Assembly: GCA_002049455.2 (NCBI GenBank)
Contig: KV918942.1
Location: 62,001 to 126,000, forward strand
DNA from: Porphyra umbilicalis
Lineage: Eukaryota > Rhodophyta > Bangiophyceae > Bangiales > Bangiaceae
Direction: 5' to 3'
DNA: 64,000 nucleotides
Shown: piece by piece, positions 10,663-20,600 of the stretch
Layout of the letters: each line of letters opens with the position of its first letter
Numbering within the stretch: the first letter of the stretch is position 1
Position numbers and translations under genes: made by a program
The notes under the pieces: generated by a model
Database searches by the model: none
What the model was told of the DNA's origin: nothing
What the model saw: only the letters and a program-made list of their open reading frames with translations

Positions 10663-12766
10663 CTATAAAGACGGGCCCTTGCGCATTCGCCCCACGATGT
10701 CCAGGAGCGACTCAAGCAGGAACTCTACGCCCTTGGACTCCAGGCGCGAGCGAACGGCCTCAATGTCATCGTTCGATTCGAGCATACCGACTATCTCGTG
10801 CACCAAGCGCGTCACCCAGTCACGTTGGGCGTCGATGGCGGCGTGCGCTGCTTGCGTGATCTCGTCTTGTCCATACGACCGCAAAGTGGTGGAGAGCGTG
10901 CCGCGAACACTCGCATTGGTTACGTAGAACAGGAAGCTATCGGAGCGACGTGTCCACCCACCAAGACGCATGATGAGGTCGGCCTTGCCAGTTTCAACCA
11001 TCAAAACTTGCGTACCACCGCGGCGAAAACCATAGGGTCCATTGAGGATGGCTCCCTGCGTCAGGTCGAGGCCAACGTCAAGGCAATCGATCGCCAGCCG
11101 TGTTGCCAGGGCTTGGTTCGCCATTGGGCGAGAGGTGGCCGTCGCTCCCCCGCTGGTACCCTTGGTCAGCTTGACAAACACGGGTAAGTCTCGGAAATTG
11201 CCCGCGAACCCGTCACAAACAGGATCTTGCTCGCAAATGGCCAGTAGACCACCGTAGAGCTCCGGCAGGTTGCACCACTCAAAAGGACAACGAATGCACG
11301 TCCCGCCTCCGACCTCAGCCTCATCTTCGTCTGTCGGTGTGTCGTAGAAGCTGAAGAACCGTACTGACATGACGTCGTCAGGTGCGTCGCCGCTCTTGAA
11401 ATTCTGCAGGTCACGTCAATGAAGCGCGGGTGTTTGTACCTACGCAGAAATGAAAGCAGACAGCCCAGGACGGGAAGCAGGAATGGAAGGTTAGTGCCTG
11501 ACGGCCACAACTAAAAGGACCCGTACAGCGCTACAGCCGATGCCATATGATATGCGCAAGGAATAACGCCGGAGAGAAAACTTACTCCTCTACGAACTCA
11601 ACATTGCGGGCTCGACGATCGATCGGTAGTTTGATGTCCTTGTGCATCAAGCTCAAGGTCGACTTGGGCCGTGCGAGCGTCATGAAGCTAAACGCATAAA
11701 CCGAGTATGCCTGGAAGTCGTGCTTGGCGTCGGTGATGGAGGTCTCGGAGATATCGTCGAGCTCGCCGATGTCCAGGTGCTTTGTGATGAGGTTGTCATA
11801 GAGACCGCGCATAATGGCCACCGTCATGGGGGCGTTGGTGTCACGCGTCTCCCCGGCTGCCCGAGCGTTTCTTTGCTCATCCCGCTTGAAGTTCTTGACG
11901 ACCTGGTGCTTCATCGGGTTTCCCCCGTGCGTGCCTGTGTCAGCCCCGACAGACTGCTCGAACTGAGTCTCCACGCCCATCTTGGTACAAAACGGCTTCC
12001 CGCGCGAGCGGCAGTCGGGGGAGACCAGCGCAGCGCCCTCTGCCGCAGGCAGCGTGACGTGCGCAAAAAGGAATCCCAGCGGCTTCATGTCGTTGCGGAC
12101 CGTCGACATCTTGATAGGGCGGCTCCCACCGGCCACAGCGTGCCCTAGCCGCCGGCTGTCGAGAAACGCCCGAATGTAGTGGGGAGTTGCCGTCGTCATG
12201 CATCGCAGCAGCTTGAATACACCGGCATCAACGTCCACATCATTGTTCTGCGCCACTTTCGCCGCCGGGAGGATGACGGCATTCCCCAAGAAATTGGCGA
12301 AGTTGTTGTAAACACGGTGCGAGTGCGTCCACTTCGACTTCTTGCCGCCTTCCCGGCTTGTCTCGGCGCCAGCATGAGGATCCTTGCAGCCAAATGGGAG
12401 CTCCGAGACGACCTCCTTCATCTTGGAGCTCCTCCACTCCAGCTTCATCTTGCTACGCTCGTTTGCGTCCGCGATGTACTCGATGGCGTGCGCAGCGGCT
12501 TCCACCTCCGCACTGTTCGCAGCGGCTTGATCCTCATCCGAGCGATGCTCTTCCACGTCGTCTTCTTCGTCACTCCCTCCGTCAAGCTCGACCGGTGGGA
12601 CGTTGCGTCGCACGACAGGGGCGTCCTCGACCGAGGAGCTCCTCCCCGTACCGTCAACGGTCGATGCACCGGCACAGGGAGCCCCTTCGGACGGGCTCCG
12701 GGTAGAAACGGCAAGCGGCGCATTCACGGACGCAACCAGCACGGCTGCCGGCGTGATCGACTCCAT
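10663..12766 (-). pseudogene. Crypton-like tyrosine recombinase
   Basis: A site-specific DNA recombinase/transposase. I start at ATG 12766, because the longer ORF upstream to 13024 has low-quality sequence. Exon 1 runs to 11586: acidic N-terminus, then a helical SAM-like DNA-binding region, ending with the first catalytic Arg in TLARPKSTLSLMHKDI. A 146-bp intron (GTAAGT at 11585 to CGTAG at 11440) follows. Exon 2 opens with KHPRFIDVTC, then needs a one-base frame correction near 11400-11405 to enter the open frame ending at 10663. That frame has GPYGFRRGG (the H-x-x-R box, His replaced by Tyr), LGGW (the H/W position) and FLFYVT (nucleophile Tyr). The fold and order match Crypton/phage-integrase recombinases. 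One frameshift and the His-to-Tyr change suggest inactivity. Confidence 0.7.
11440..11585 (-). other. Intron of the tyrosine recombinase gene
   Basis: On the minus strand the donor is GGA then GTAAGT, and the acceptor is TTTCATTTCTGCGTAG. Joining keeps frame (VEE then YKHPRF). The acceptor carries a pyrimidine-rich tract. Confidence 0.6.
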
Positions 12767-13024
12767 ACCTGAGGAGGACGGGGGAAGTGGGGACTTGATC
12801 ACCACTGTAGTACAGGTGGGCAACGAGGAAGGCGACGAAGAGCAGGGTCGTGCAGAACATCGCCTGATCCAGGAGCATGCACGGGCGACAGAGCGTTGCC
12901 AAAACAGGTTCCATGGTGCATAGAAAGGATGAACAGCCAGAAACCGGCTAACTGCAGACTTGCTTACAGAAAATATGTCAAACGTCACGAGCGGAGCCCG
13001 CCCGCGAAGCCCGCTGCTGAGCAC

Positions 13025-13475
13025 AAACTCACGGTCGTCTCCGCCCGCTTCAGACAGGTTACTACCTTCAGCACTGTCAGAAATGAAGCTGCCTTGTATT
13101 CAAGGACAGTGGAAGTCACCCTGCAGGATAGCCTGGCAAGAGGGGACGGCTGGCCGCTGCGTTTCTGCAGAGGAAGGAGCAAAAGGTCAACATGCAGTGC
13201 TCAGGCGTCATCCGGTCATGCGTCGGCTATTTCGCTGCAGCGGTCAACCCTGTGCGTGAGGCTTCCAACGAGTGCTGAGCAGCTGCCGGTCCACGTATGC
13301 AGTATTATTTCTCGTTCTGCAAGGAAATACGTGCAGTTGCGAACGATATGCAGAATTGTGTGCGTTTGCAGTACATTACTGGCCTGCAGTCCACGCAACT
13401 GTGCGCGTACGTATGCGTGATGCCGAAGCGTATGGATAGGAAGCTCAACAGATGCTTTTCATCAGCCCATATTTG
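13025..13475. other. Spacer between helicase and recombinase genes
   Basis: No coding sequence seen. It is rich in TGCA-containing motifs (GTATGCAGTATTATTTC, TTCTGCAAGG, TATGCAGAATTG, TTTGCAGTAC, CCTGCAGTCC between 13290 and 13400). It may hold 5' and 3' regulatory sequence for the flanking minus-strand genes. Confidence 0.4.
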
Positions 13476-14837
13476 CTACAAGATCAGCGGACGCAACGAG
13501 TCATGAAACGCCAGAGCTTCTGGACATGCACGCACCAGTGAAGCGTCGAACGACAACAAAAAGATATCCTCAAGATGCCGAACGCGTGAGAACGCAACGT
13601 ACACCATAGCGAAAGTGAAGACCGAGCACAAAGACAACGCGACGCGGTCCAAAGTGAGGCCTTGAGCCTTGTGAATTGAGAGGCCCCAGCCGAGCTGCAG
13701 AGGGACTTGACGCCGTACGGCGGCTGCCACCACGCCTTTTCCTTGGACAGAAGCGGCTTCGAAGTTTTGACGAAGGATGTTGACGCGCGTTGAGCCCCTT
13801 GCGCTGCTTCGTGCAAACTCGACTACAGGCAGACGCTCCTCGCGACGCAAAGTCGCGTCGTATGCAACGTGGAAGCCGACGACGACACCACGGGAGCCTG
13901 CGCACAGCTGGTGCACATGGAAATACTGGTTGGAAAGCAGGACGACGACTGCTCCGACACGTAGGGTCACCACAAGTTGTGCCGCCGTCACAGCGGCCAA
14001 TAGCGCGACGCCCTGCTCCTTGTCGAGCTGCTTGTAGTCGTCAACAGCGTAATACTCGACCGCGGGAGTTTTGAGTTGGTCAAGGCGCTCAGCGTTGTGC
14101 TCGTGCGCTTGCTCGTTCTTGGAGAAGAGCGTCACGACGTCAGCAGGAGTTGAACGACCGACCCTTGAGTTCAGCATTTGAACGTCGTCTTGTGATAGCT
14201 CCGCCCGTCGCATCCGGTGCAAAAGGCCTAAGAAGCGGGAGTCGGCTCCTTGTCGAAAATTGACCCGTAGGAGCACACCCTGGTCCGCAAACAGGGCAGG
14301 CCAGACCGCTGCGCGGAAGGCGTAGGTGCCCGAGAACATGCCTTGGCCAGACACAGGAGGGAGCTGTACAAAATCACCGCAGAAGAGCACGACCAACCCT
14401 CCCAAAGGTGTGTTGGGCTGGCGTCGCAGCAGTCGGCAGACGCGGTCGATGCCGTCTAGTAATGCGGCGTTCAACATAGAGATCTCATCGAGGACGAGGA
14501 AGCGAGCAGACGACAGTCGCTCCCGAGCACGTGGGGGGAAGAGGCTCACCAACTCGGATGCACTTGTACCGCCCACTAGTGCGGCTGTAGTAGCGGGGCG
14601 CAAGCCGGCCCAAGAGTGCAGCGTCACACCTCCAATCAACGAAGCCGCCATGCCCGTAGTGGCACACACGCCCATGCTGCGGTCCAATACCCGAAGTTGT
14701 GGAACAACCTCCTTGAGTAATGTGGTCTTTCCAGTTCCTGCCGCCCCCGTGAGGAAGACGCTCCTGCTCCTGGAAAGCTGCGAAACGATAGAGGCCGCGG
14801 GCTGGCTCGCCGCTTGCGCGACAGCTGCAGCCGTCAT
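13476..14837 (-). CDS. PIF1-type superfamily 1B DNA helicase
   Basis: A complete helicase core of about 453 residues from ATG 14837; the frame is open further upstream to ATG 15140, giving a possible longer N-terminus. Motifs in order: Walker A GAAGTGKTT (motif I), ATTGMAA (Ia), LDEISM (II), GDFVQLPPV (III), NFRQ (IV), and GWGLSIHKAQGLTLD with YVAFSRV near the C-terminus (V/VI). PIF1 helicases unwind DNA 5'-3' using ATP. Cellular PIF1 resolves replication barriers, and PIF1-like enzymes are also encoded by Helitrons and other large transposons. I see no HUH Rep domain here, so this is not a Helitron protein. Its position, same strand and 0.7 kb upstream of the recombinase, suggests it serves the same mobile element. 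No disruptions are visible. Confidence 0.88.
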   Translation of the reverse strand: MTAAAVAQAASQPAASIVSQLSRSRSVFLTGAAGTGKTTLLKEVVPQLRVLDRSMGVCATTGMAASLIGGVTLHSWAGLRPATTAALVGGTSASELVSLFPPRARERLSSARFLVLDEISMLNAALLDGIDRVCRLLRRQPNTPLGGLVVLFCGDFVQLPPVSGQGMFSGTYAFRAAVWPALFADQGVLLRVNFRQGADSRFLGLLHRMRRAELSQDDVQMLNSRVGRSTPADVVTLFSKNEQAHEHNAERLDQLKTPAVEYYAVDDYKQLDKEQGVALLAAVTAAQLVVTLRVGAVVVLLSNQYFHVHQLCAGSRGVVVGFHVAYDATLRREERLPVVEFARSSARGSTRVNILRQNFEAASVQGKGVVAAAVRRQVPLQLGWGLSIHKAQGLTLDRVALSLCSVFTFAMVYVAFSRVRHLEDIFLLSFDASLVRACPEALAFHDSLRPLIL

Positions 14838-14938
14838 CGTGCTGCTCAAACGCTTCCCGACAGATTGGGTTGCCGGCGCGCGCTGACGAGCTGATGTCTT
14901 AAAAGACGCACCCCTTGAGCGCGCAACGTCCGCGACGC

Positions 14939-15508
14939 CTATTTGCCGGAGATGATGCCGAAGGTGTCCTGCCTGCTCCGCTCGATGGGCGGAGGGGAAG
15001 ACCATGGGAGGGGGCGGTGATGAGAGCGTTGGCAGTACAGAGGGGTGAGCACATCGACGAGCCTCACCACTGCCGGGGGCAGCAGGTACAGCGAGCGGCA
15101 GCGAGTGAGCCGTAGAAAGGATGCGCGAGCAGTAGAGCATGAAGTAAAGCACTTGAGTCCGATGGTAGTCGCGGTAGTGTCGAGCAGACGGAGGAAAGTC
15201 GCAACGCTGTTCACGTTCGAAAGATCAAACACGATGCTCCGCCGTGACGTCGTCACTCGCACAGCACGCTCTGATACAGCAACTCGCACTGGCACCTGCA
15301 CACCAGCGGCACGTAAACGTGACCCGACGAAGATCCATCGAGTGGCATCGACCTTGCAATTAAACACCTTTGCTTCCAGGTCTCCTTGCGACCAGATGTG
15401 AGTCAGCAACAGCCGAGGGTGCTCACGCTCGATGCCATGAGCAGCGAAGAGCAGGGAGGCGGCGTTGGCGCCAGGCCAGCGGCAGGCCACAAACAATGGC
15501 CGCTCCAT
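14939..15508 (-). CDS. Unknown protein upstream of the helicase
   Basis: ATG 15508 opens a protein-like ORF of 189 residues (the frame begins at 15604). Its N-terminal part is balanced in composition (RWIFVGSRLRAAGVQVPVRV, then RSIVFDLSNVNSVATFLRLL), and it ends in a Pro/Arg-rich tail at 14939. The tail overlaps the possible N-terminal extension of the helicase in another frame, so this could be a separate gene or a first exon spliced to the helicase. No family recognised. Confidence 0.45.
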   Translation of the reverse strand: MERPLFVACRWPGANAASLLFAAHGIEREHPRLLLTHIWSQGDLEAKVFNCKVDATRWIFVGSRLRAAGVQVPVRVAVSERAVRVTTSRRSIVFDLSNVNSVATFLRLLDTTATTIGLKCFTSCSTARASFLRLTRCRSLYLLPPAVVRLVDVLTPLYCQRSHHRPLPWSSPPPIERSRQDTFGIISGK

Positions 15509-15878
15509 CGTCGTTGCTTGCTGCGCTGCAAACGTTGGAGCGTGACTGTGAGCCGACAGCGCGCTTAGCTTCGCATTGTCTTGTAATGTCTGGTGTTTGA
15601 GCATGCAGCAAATCTATCGACGAATTCAAGAACCAGGTTTTCTCTGTTTCTCTATTTACTGTCACGATCTCTTCTGCAAATACATTTTCGGCACGTGGCC
15701 TCCACCTCAGTGTTGAATAACGCAGCCCACGCTGCAGTGTACACCACAAAGAAGCTTCTGTACTTAGTGCGCAGTGCTGCGCCGGGGCCATTTCTGGTTC
15801 GATGCTTCCATGACCGCTTTCTCATCGTGCCACACGATGCATCGAGCGTGTCGGTTGTACTAACAGATAGAATCACTC

Positions 15879-17350
15879 CTACGACCCTAACATACCGGCC
15901 ACGGCGTCACAAATCAGTTCCAGGATGGCCCCAACAGAAGGAGAAACAGACCACGCACCACCCTCGGCACATCGCGTAGCAAGTGTTTCGTACATTGTCT
16001 TGACGAGAACACCTCTAGCGGTGTCAAGCGCACTGTTCGCCGACGGGTGCTGCTGCGACATTCTCTCGCCGGGGTTGCTGAGACCTCCAACACCAGGGCT
16101 CGCACGCGCCACCGGGAAAGAGTCTACGCCACTTCCCTCGCCGTAAGCTTGCGACAGCACGGCCGACTCGATAAAAGACGCCCACGACGTGACAAGCATC
16201 AGACCGAGAAGGTCAATGTCGTGCGTTGATGGAAACTCAACGACGGGCAGCCGAGGGAGCAGCGCGAGAATCCACTTCGCCGCAGAAAACTTCTCGAAGC
16301 GCCACAAGGAAGACCGCTCGTCATCAGCACCTTGATGTTGAGATACGGGGATGGCAAACATGTCGAAGAGGCACCGCTCTGCCAGGCGCAATCGCTCTGG
16401 CGGAGAGCGCATTGTGTCCAGCACTAGGCGCATGTGCTCGACTGTTGAGCAAGTCATAAGTTCCCGGTACAGCACGTCGTGAATCGAAGAGAGGCAAATG
16501 GATGACGCCAAGCCGGTGGAGGACGCCGCCGCGGAACAGAAGCCGTCTTGGCATCCACCATTCGCACCAAAAGAAGAGAGAAGCGTGTGCATCAGCCGCT
16601 GCAGAACGTCCAGCCGCTCGCGCAACGCGCTCGGGTCCTGGAAGTCCGCGGCCGTGAGACCATCACGGGCTTCAGAACGGGAGGCCACGACTGCTCCTGC
16701 GCTGGTCACAACGCCTCGCACAATTTGCGCCGCCATTGAGCAAAGAATATTTTCTGCACAAAAACCAGGGAAGAGCAAACCCCATAGACCGGGTGCAGCA
16801 TCCAACGCTGTTGCTACATGCAGCCCGAGCCTCCGCGCCGCCGCTCGATGGACGACTTGCTTTCTTGGCGCCGCTCCATCCTCCGCCTTGGTCGTCGCGA
16901 CATCCGCAGGTGCGTCGGGCGAGGCGTTGCCGTCCTTCTCGTCACCCGCAGCCGCGCTCGTAGAGCACCCTCCGGCTACTGGAAGGGAAAAGAAGATCAG
17001 GCCGTCGTCCGCGGGTGCACCTTCTCCTGCGCTACATGACGACCCGCGCGAGCTCCCGCCCAGTTGGGCCCCGTCCCCAACAAACATCCCTAACGCCGCT
17101 GCTACTGCTCCGTCATGCGGCAGCCCCTCGCCTCGCGCCACCGCGCGCACAACGCCGACGACAACATCCAGCGCCGCTGCTTGTTCGTGCACGCCCAATC
17201 CGAGGAGGTGTAGACCGGCTGTGGCCGACACTGGAGGAGTGGGATGCACGCAGCACGAGCACTGCAGAGTCAAAGGAGGTGTGCCACTGTCGGAAAAGTT
17301 CGAGGATAGGGAGCTGGCCGACACTGATGCAAGGGAAGACCGGGCGATGG
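15879..17350 (-). CDS. Unknown protein, 5' end removed by the chromovirus insertion
   Basis: The minus strand is open from the chromovirus junction (about 17350) to the stop at 15879, about 490 residues. The sequence is clearly protein-like: QCSCCVHPTPP near the truncated end, LHLLGLGVHEQAAALDVVVG, a Ser/Ala-rich middle, and a helical C-terminal half (SALRERLDVLQRLMHTLLSS, FSAAKWILALLPRLPVVEF, YETLATRCAEGG). I know no matching family. The natural start codon is missing, because retrotransposon sequence lies where the 5' part should be. It follows the helicase cluster on the same strand. The plus-strand ORF over the same stretch is a shadow. Confidence 0.5.
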
Positions 17351-17592
17351 GGACAGGTGCGCCGCCTGCGGTCGCCCCGGGACCCCCTGGCGCGGCCCGT
17401 CCTGCCTTACGCCCAAGTCGTATGCAATACGCGATGGCCGCCATCGCCGGGGACCCCTGGGGTGATCCGCTGGTGCCGGACGACACCGGCTCCCTCAGCG
17501 GAGACGAGACGGTCGGCGCCTCGCCCGGGGATCCGCAACCGGATCCGAGTCCAACGGTTGACCCGCCTGCCCCTGCCGGGCCGGGAAACTAA
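17350..17592 (+). pseudogene. C-terminal remnant of Gag
   Basis: About 80 codons in frame with a stop at 17590-17592. The last 57 residues from ATG 17422 (MQYAMAAIAGDPWGDPLVPD, then an acidic Ser/Pro/Asp tail ending PAGPGN) look like the disordered end of a Gag protein. Capsid and any zinc knuckle are missing. The last two sense codons form the frameshift heptamer leading into pol. Confidence 0.45.
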
Positions 17593-17628
17593 CACGGGGC
17601 GTGCCGCTAGCGGCTCGGCCGCCCCGTG
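17583..17628 (+). promoter_or_regulatory. Candidate -1 ribosomal frameshift signal between gag and pol
   Basis: In the gag frame the sequence is G GGA AAC TAA, so the slippery heptamer GGGAAAC (17583-17589) directly precedes the gag stop. A one-base backward shift gives GGG AAA CTA, exactly the pol frame. Downstream, CACGGGGCG (17593-17601) can pair with CGCCCCGTG (17620-17628), and the enclosed CCGCTAGCGG (17604-17613) is a palindrome, giving a branched or stacked structure. The spacer of 3 nt is short for a classical site. Confidence 0.65.
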
Positions 17629-20600
17629 CCGCCCCCAGTCCGCAGGGTCCGAAGATACGGGTTCACCGTGTCTTGGCTCCGGTATACCGGCAGTATACCA
17701 TCCCCGCGGCCCTCGGCTTTGACGAGGCTCGCATGCGGCTGATGACACCGACCCTGGATACAGGCGCCGGGCCCTCGATCATTCGGGTGGACGCCCTGCC
17801 CAAGGGTTGGGAGCGGCGGTTGCATCGACGCCCTCATTTGCCCCACATTGTGGACGCAAATAAAAACCCTATCTCCGCCCGAGGCATGATCACCCTACGC
17901 CTGCGCTCCGGTGGCTTCGCCACGGACGTCGACTTTGTCGTCGTCCCGCGCCTCGCCGTCCCTGTGCTGCTCGGCACCAGTTTCATCAACCGCCATGTCG
18001 AGGCGCTCTACCCGCGCCGTCAACGCGTCAGATGGTCCACCGATGCTTCGGTGCCCATCTTATCGTGCACGGCGCGCGGCAAGAAAGAACGCCGCCGATC
18101 CCCGAGGGATGCGACGGTGCGCCTGGCGCAGCGGCGGGTGCTGCCCCCGCAAACCCGTACGGCCCTGCTGGTCACCGCCGACCTCGCTGGTCACGTCCTA
18201 GTCGCGCCGTACAACCGCCTTCACAAGCATCACCGCTGTCAAACGGCGCGTGGCCTGGCCGTCGTTGTCCCGGGGCAACGCTTCAGCGTTGAAGTCGCTA
18301 ACCTCGGCGACAAACCGGTCTGCCTCCGCGAGGGAACTATCCTCGCTACCGTTAGCCCGGTCGACGATGTCGACTGCCTGCTCGTCACTGACGACGCGGC
18401 ATCGCCAACCGCGGCCGCAGAAGCGGTGCTAGACAAAGTCGATCTCTCTGGCGTACCCGACCGGCTACTCCCGGATGTCCAGGCACTCATCCGCCGCCAT
18501 GCGTATATGCTGGACGGGACGCTCGGCTCCATCGACGCCACCGTCCACCGCGTGGAGGTCCAACCCGGGACGAAGCCGATACGGCAGCAACCGTACCGCG
18601 CGGGTCACCATGCCCTTGACATGATCCGTGACGAGGTCAATCGGATGCTGGAAGCCAAGGTCGTCCGACGAAGTACCAGTGAATGGGCAAGCCCTGTCGT
18701 TGTCGTCCCAAAGAAAGACGGGTCGCCACGCTTTTGCGTCGACTACCGTCGTCTCAATGCGGTAACCAAGAAGGACTCCTATCCCATCCCGCGGATGGAG
18801 GATTGCATCGACTCGCTGGGAGACGCCCGCGTCTTCTCAACGCTCGACTGCAATGCCGGGTATTGGCAGATACCCATGGCCCTGGACGACATCGACAAGA
18901 CCGCTTTCACCTGCCACATGGGTACGTACGCGTACCTGAAGATGGCCTTCGGCCTCACCAACGCTCCCGCGACCTTCCAACGTGCCCTCGACATCATCCT
19001 GTCCGGGATGACCTGGCAAACGTGCCTTGTCTACCTCGACGATGTCATCGTCTTCTCCGACACCCCGGAGAACCACGTGAAAGCGCTCGACGAAGCCCTG
19101 ACCCGCTTGGGTCGGGCCGGCGTCACGTTGAAGGCCAAGAAGTGCCAGTTCTTCCAGACGTCCGTCGAGTACCTCGGGCACATCATATCCCCTGGGGAGA
19201 TGCGGGTGCACAACAAGAACCTGGAGGCGCTCGCGAAGGTAGGTCACCCGCGAACAAAGACGAAATTGCGTAGCTTCCTCGGCATGTGTAACGTGTACCG
19301 CCGCTGCGTCGCGAACTACGCACGGATCGCAGCGCCCCTGAACCAGCTGACAACCAAGGCATACGGCGACACGCTCCTGACGCTCACCGAGACGCAGGCC
19401 GCAGCGTTCACGCGCCTACGCGACGCGCTGCTTCATCCGCCGGTCCTGGCGCTCCCCCGCCGCGGAGCGCCCTTCATCATCGACGTCGATGCGTGCGACA
19501 CCTAGTTGGGCTGCGCTCTGCTCCAAGAGCAGCAGGACGGCCAGCTAAAACCCGTCGGGTTCTACAGCCGCGCCCTGCAGGCCGAGCAACGCAACTATTC
19601 GGCCACCGAGAAGGAGTGCCTGGGCCTCGTCTGGGCCGTGCTGCACCTCCGACACTATGTGGAGGGCTCGCGGTTCACGGTGCGTACCGACCACGAATGC
19701 CTCAGTTGGATCTACCGGTTGACGAAGGCCACCGGTCGTCTGCTGCGTTGGCGCCTCCGCCTAGCGGAGTTCGACTTCGAGGTGAAGTACAAGAAGGGAG
19801 CGAACCACCACCTCCCTGATGCCCTGTCCCGCGTACCCACGACGGGTCTGGACAAGAAGGAGCTGGACGACGACATCCCATGCTTCCTGCTGGCTCAGGC
19901 CGCAAGGGGCACGAACGCCAACAACTTCTCGGCGCCGGTACCGCCTCCCCCGATCACAGCGGAGGAGCTCCTTCGCGCACAAGGCGCGGATGGCCGATGC
20001 CAGCAGCTACGCGCCGTGATCGACTCGGGAAAGCCGACGCGGTTCGTCCTCGATGAGGAAGGCCGCCTCGTGCGCCGTCAGCCAACGACGGACGTTATGC
20101 AAGTATACATCCCCGAGGCCCTACGCTCCCGCGTGATGGGCCTTGAACACTACCCGACGACCAAAGGTCACCCTGGGGTGCAGCGGATGTACACCGCCAT
20201 GAAGCGTTGCTTCTATTGGGAGTCGATGATCGTCGACCTGTACGACTTCGTCCGGCAGTGCCCGCCGTGCGCGAAGAACCGGCTGCAGGAGCGACGGCAT
20301 ACGTCCCCCATGACCCTGTTCCCGCCAAAGGAACCGTTGACCGAGGTTGGCATTGACATCCTCGGACCGCTGCTCAACACAGTTGACGGAAACCGGTATT
20401 TGTTCGTCATGTCCGACCGCTTCTCGAAGCTAACCCGTACGGTTGCGCTCCGACGTATCACCGCCGTCACGGTCGCGTCGGCGTTCCTGACCGCATGGGT
20501 CGCGGCCTACGGGCCCCCCGACTGCGTCCTATCGGACCAGGGTCGACAGATGGACAACTCGTTCTTCCGCGCCGTCATGAAGATGTTGGTCACGAGGTGC

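Noticed and set aside
13476-15152. Helitron
   Set aside because: The helicase is PIF1-like, but no HUH Rep domain, no TC..CTRR ends and no terminal hairpin were found; a tyrosine recombinase is present instead.
16498-17592. Plus-strand 364-codon ORF as a full gag
   Set aside because: Up to about 17350 it is the mirror of a clearly protein-like minus-strand gene; only the last about 80 codons look like Gag.
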